Assembly (NCBI GenBank): GCA_031285975.1
Contig: JAITVE010000139.1
Coordinates: 1-6,250, forward strand
Reading direction: 5' to 3'
Source of the DNA: Candidatus Adiutrix sp.
GTDB lineage: Bacteria; Desulfobacterota; Desulfarculia; Adiutricales; Adiutricaceae
DNA length: 6,250 bases
Each line of letters starts with the position of its first letter. The stretch's first letter is position 1. Under the pieces are notes generated by a model. The model did not search any database, had not been told where the DNA came from, and saw only the letters and a list, made by a program, of their open reading frames with translations. Positions 6,146-6,250 of this stretch are shown here, in pieces. The translations under genes were made by a program, and so were the position numbers.

Positions 6146-6250
6146 CAATGAGCGGGCGACGGCCCTGGCCTCGCGGCTGAACCCGGCCCTGGTTCCGCCC
6201 TATGTGTTGAGCGCGGCCTACCGGGCCTATGCCGCGCAAGGGGATTGGGC
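6135..6250 (+). CDS. pgaA: Plus-strand coding fragment resembling the N-terminal TPR region of PgaA (partial)
   Basis: Reading rightward from TGG at 6135, the plus strand is open to the window edge. It gives helical, Ala/Leu-rich sequence (WARDNERATALASRL..., then PPYVLSAAYRAYAAQGDW). Third codon positions are overwhelmingly G/C: about 6 of 36 are A/T, against about 16 of 36 for the open minus frame over the same bases. No start codon or signal peptide precedes it, so it is an internal piece of a gene. It aligns by eye with about residues 50-95 of E. coli PgaA (LWAGQDKQV..., then LPARGYAAVAVAYRNLQQW), including WA, the spaced P, AYR and the closing W. This suggests the 5' part of pgaA is inverted relative to its 3' part. 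It could instead be another TPR protein; only about 38 residues are visible. Confidence 0.6.

Noticed and set aside
6148..6180. ATG-initiated plus-strand peptide at the junction
   Set aside because: It is in a different frame from the well-supported plus-strand coding and stops after ten codons.
1..6250. CRISPR arrays, tRNA or rRNA genes, insertion-sequence ends around hicAB
   Set aside because: No regularly spaced repeats, tRNA-like foldings, transposase reading frames or flanking target duplications were seen.

Overview
The window holds a poly-beta-1,6-N-acetyl-D-glucosamine (PNAG) biofilm exopolysaccharide operon of the pgaABCD type, read entirely on the minus strand (right to left). A hicA-hicB type toxin-antitoxin pair sits inside it. 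The pga genes are strongly GC-rich with G/C-biased third codon positions, and PgaA is an outer-membrane beta-barrel, so the host is a Gram-negative, GC-rich bacterium, probably a proteobacterium or a Desulfovibrio-like lineage. I cannot place it more precisely from sequence alone.

Layout in transcription order. Positions 6145 to 4255 hold most of pgaA (TPR region plus 3' porin domain). Positions 4238 to 2457 hold pgaB, which starts with GTG 16 nt after the pgaA stop. Positions 2453 to 1201 hold pgaC, 3 nt after pgaB, with a one-base frameshift near 1310. Next comes a 95-nt AT-richer gap with a promoter and a perfect dyad operator, then hicA (1105-842), hicB (845-480) and pgaD (483-61). hicA, hicB and pgaD are chained by two 4-nt ATGA stop/start overlaps. 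A small palindrome lies in the last 60 bases.

In the known pathway, PgaC (glycosyltransferase) with PgaD (small membrane subunit, c-di-GMP responsive) polymerises and moves PNAG across the inner membrane. PgaB partially de-N-acetylates it in the periplasm, and PgaA exports it through the outer membrane. HicA/HicB is a mRNA-interferase toxin with its antitoxin and autorepressor.

Four things are unusual. (1) At about 6116-6145 the pgaA coding signal ends on the minus strand. It is replaced rightward by plus-strand coding that resembles the N-terminal TPR part of PgaA itself, as if an internal piece of pgaA is inverted (real inversion, phase switch, or assembly/amplification chimera). The junction is a 9-bp inverted repeat around a 12-nt spacer. 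(2) PgaB has lost two of the three expected metal ligands of its deacetylase domain. (3) PgaC is frameshifted just before its last membrane segment. (4) pgaD is separated from pgaC by hicAB and appears to be translationally coupled to hicB under a HicB-type operator. The operon may be decaying, may be phase-switchable, or may be partly distorted by sequence artefacts; the window alone cannot decide.
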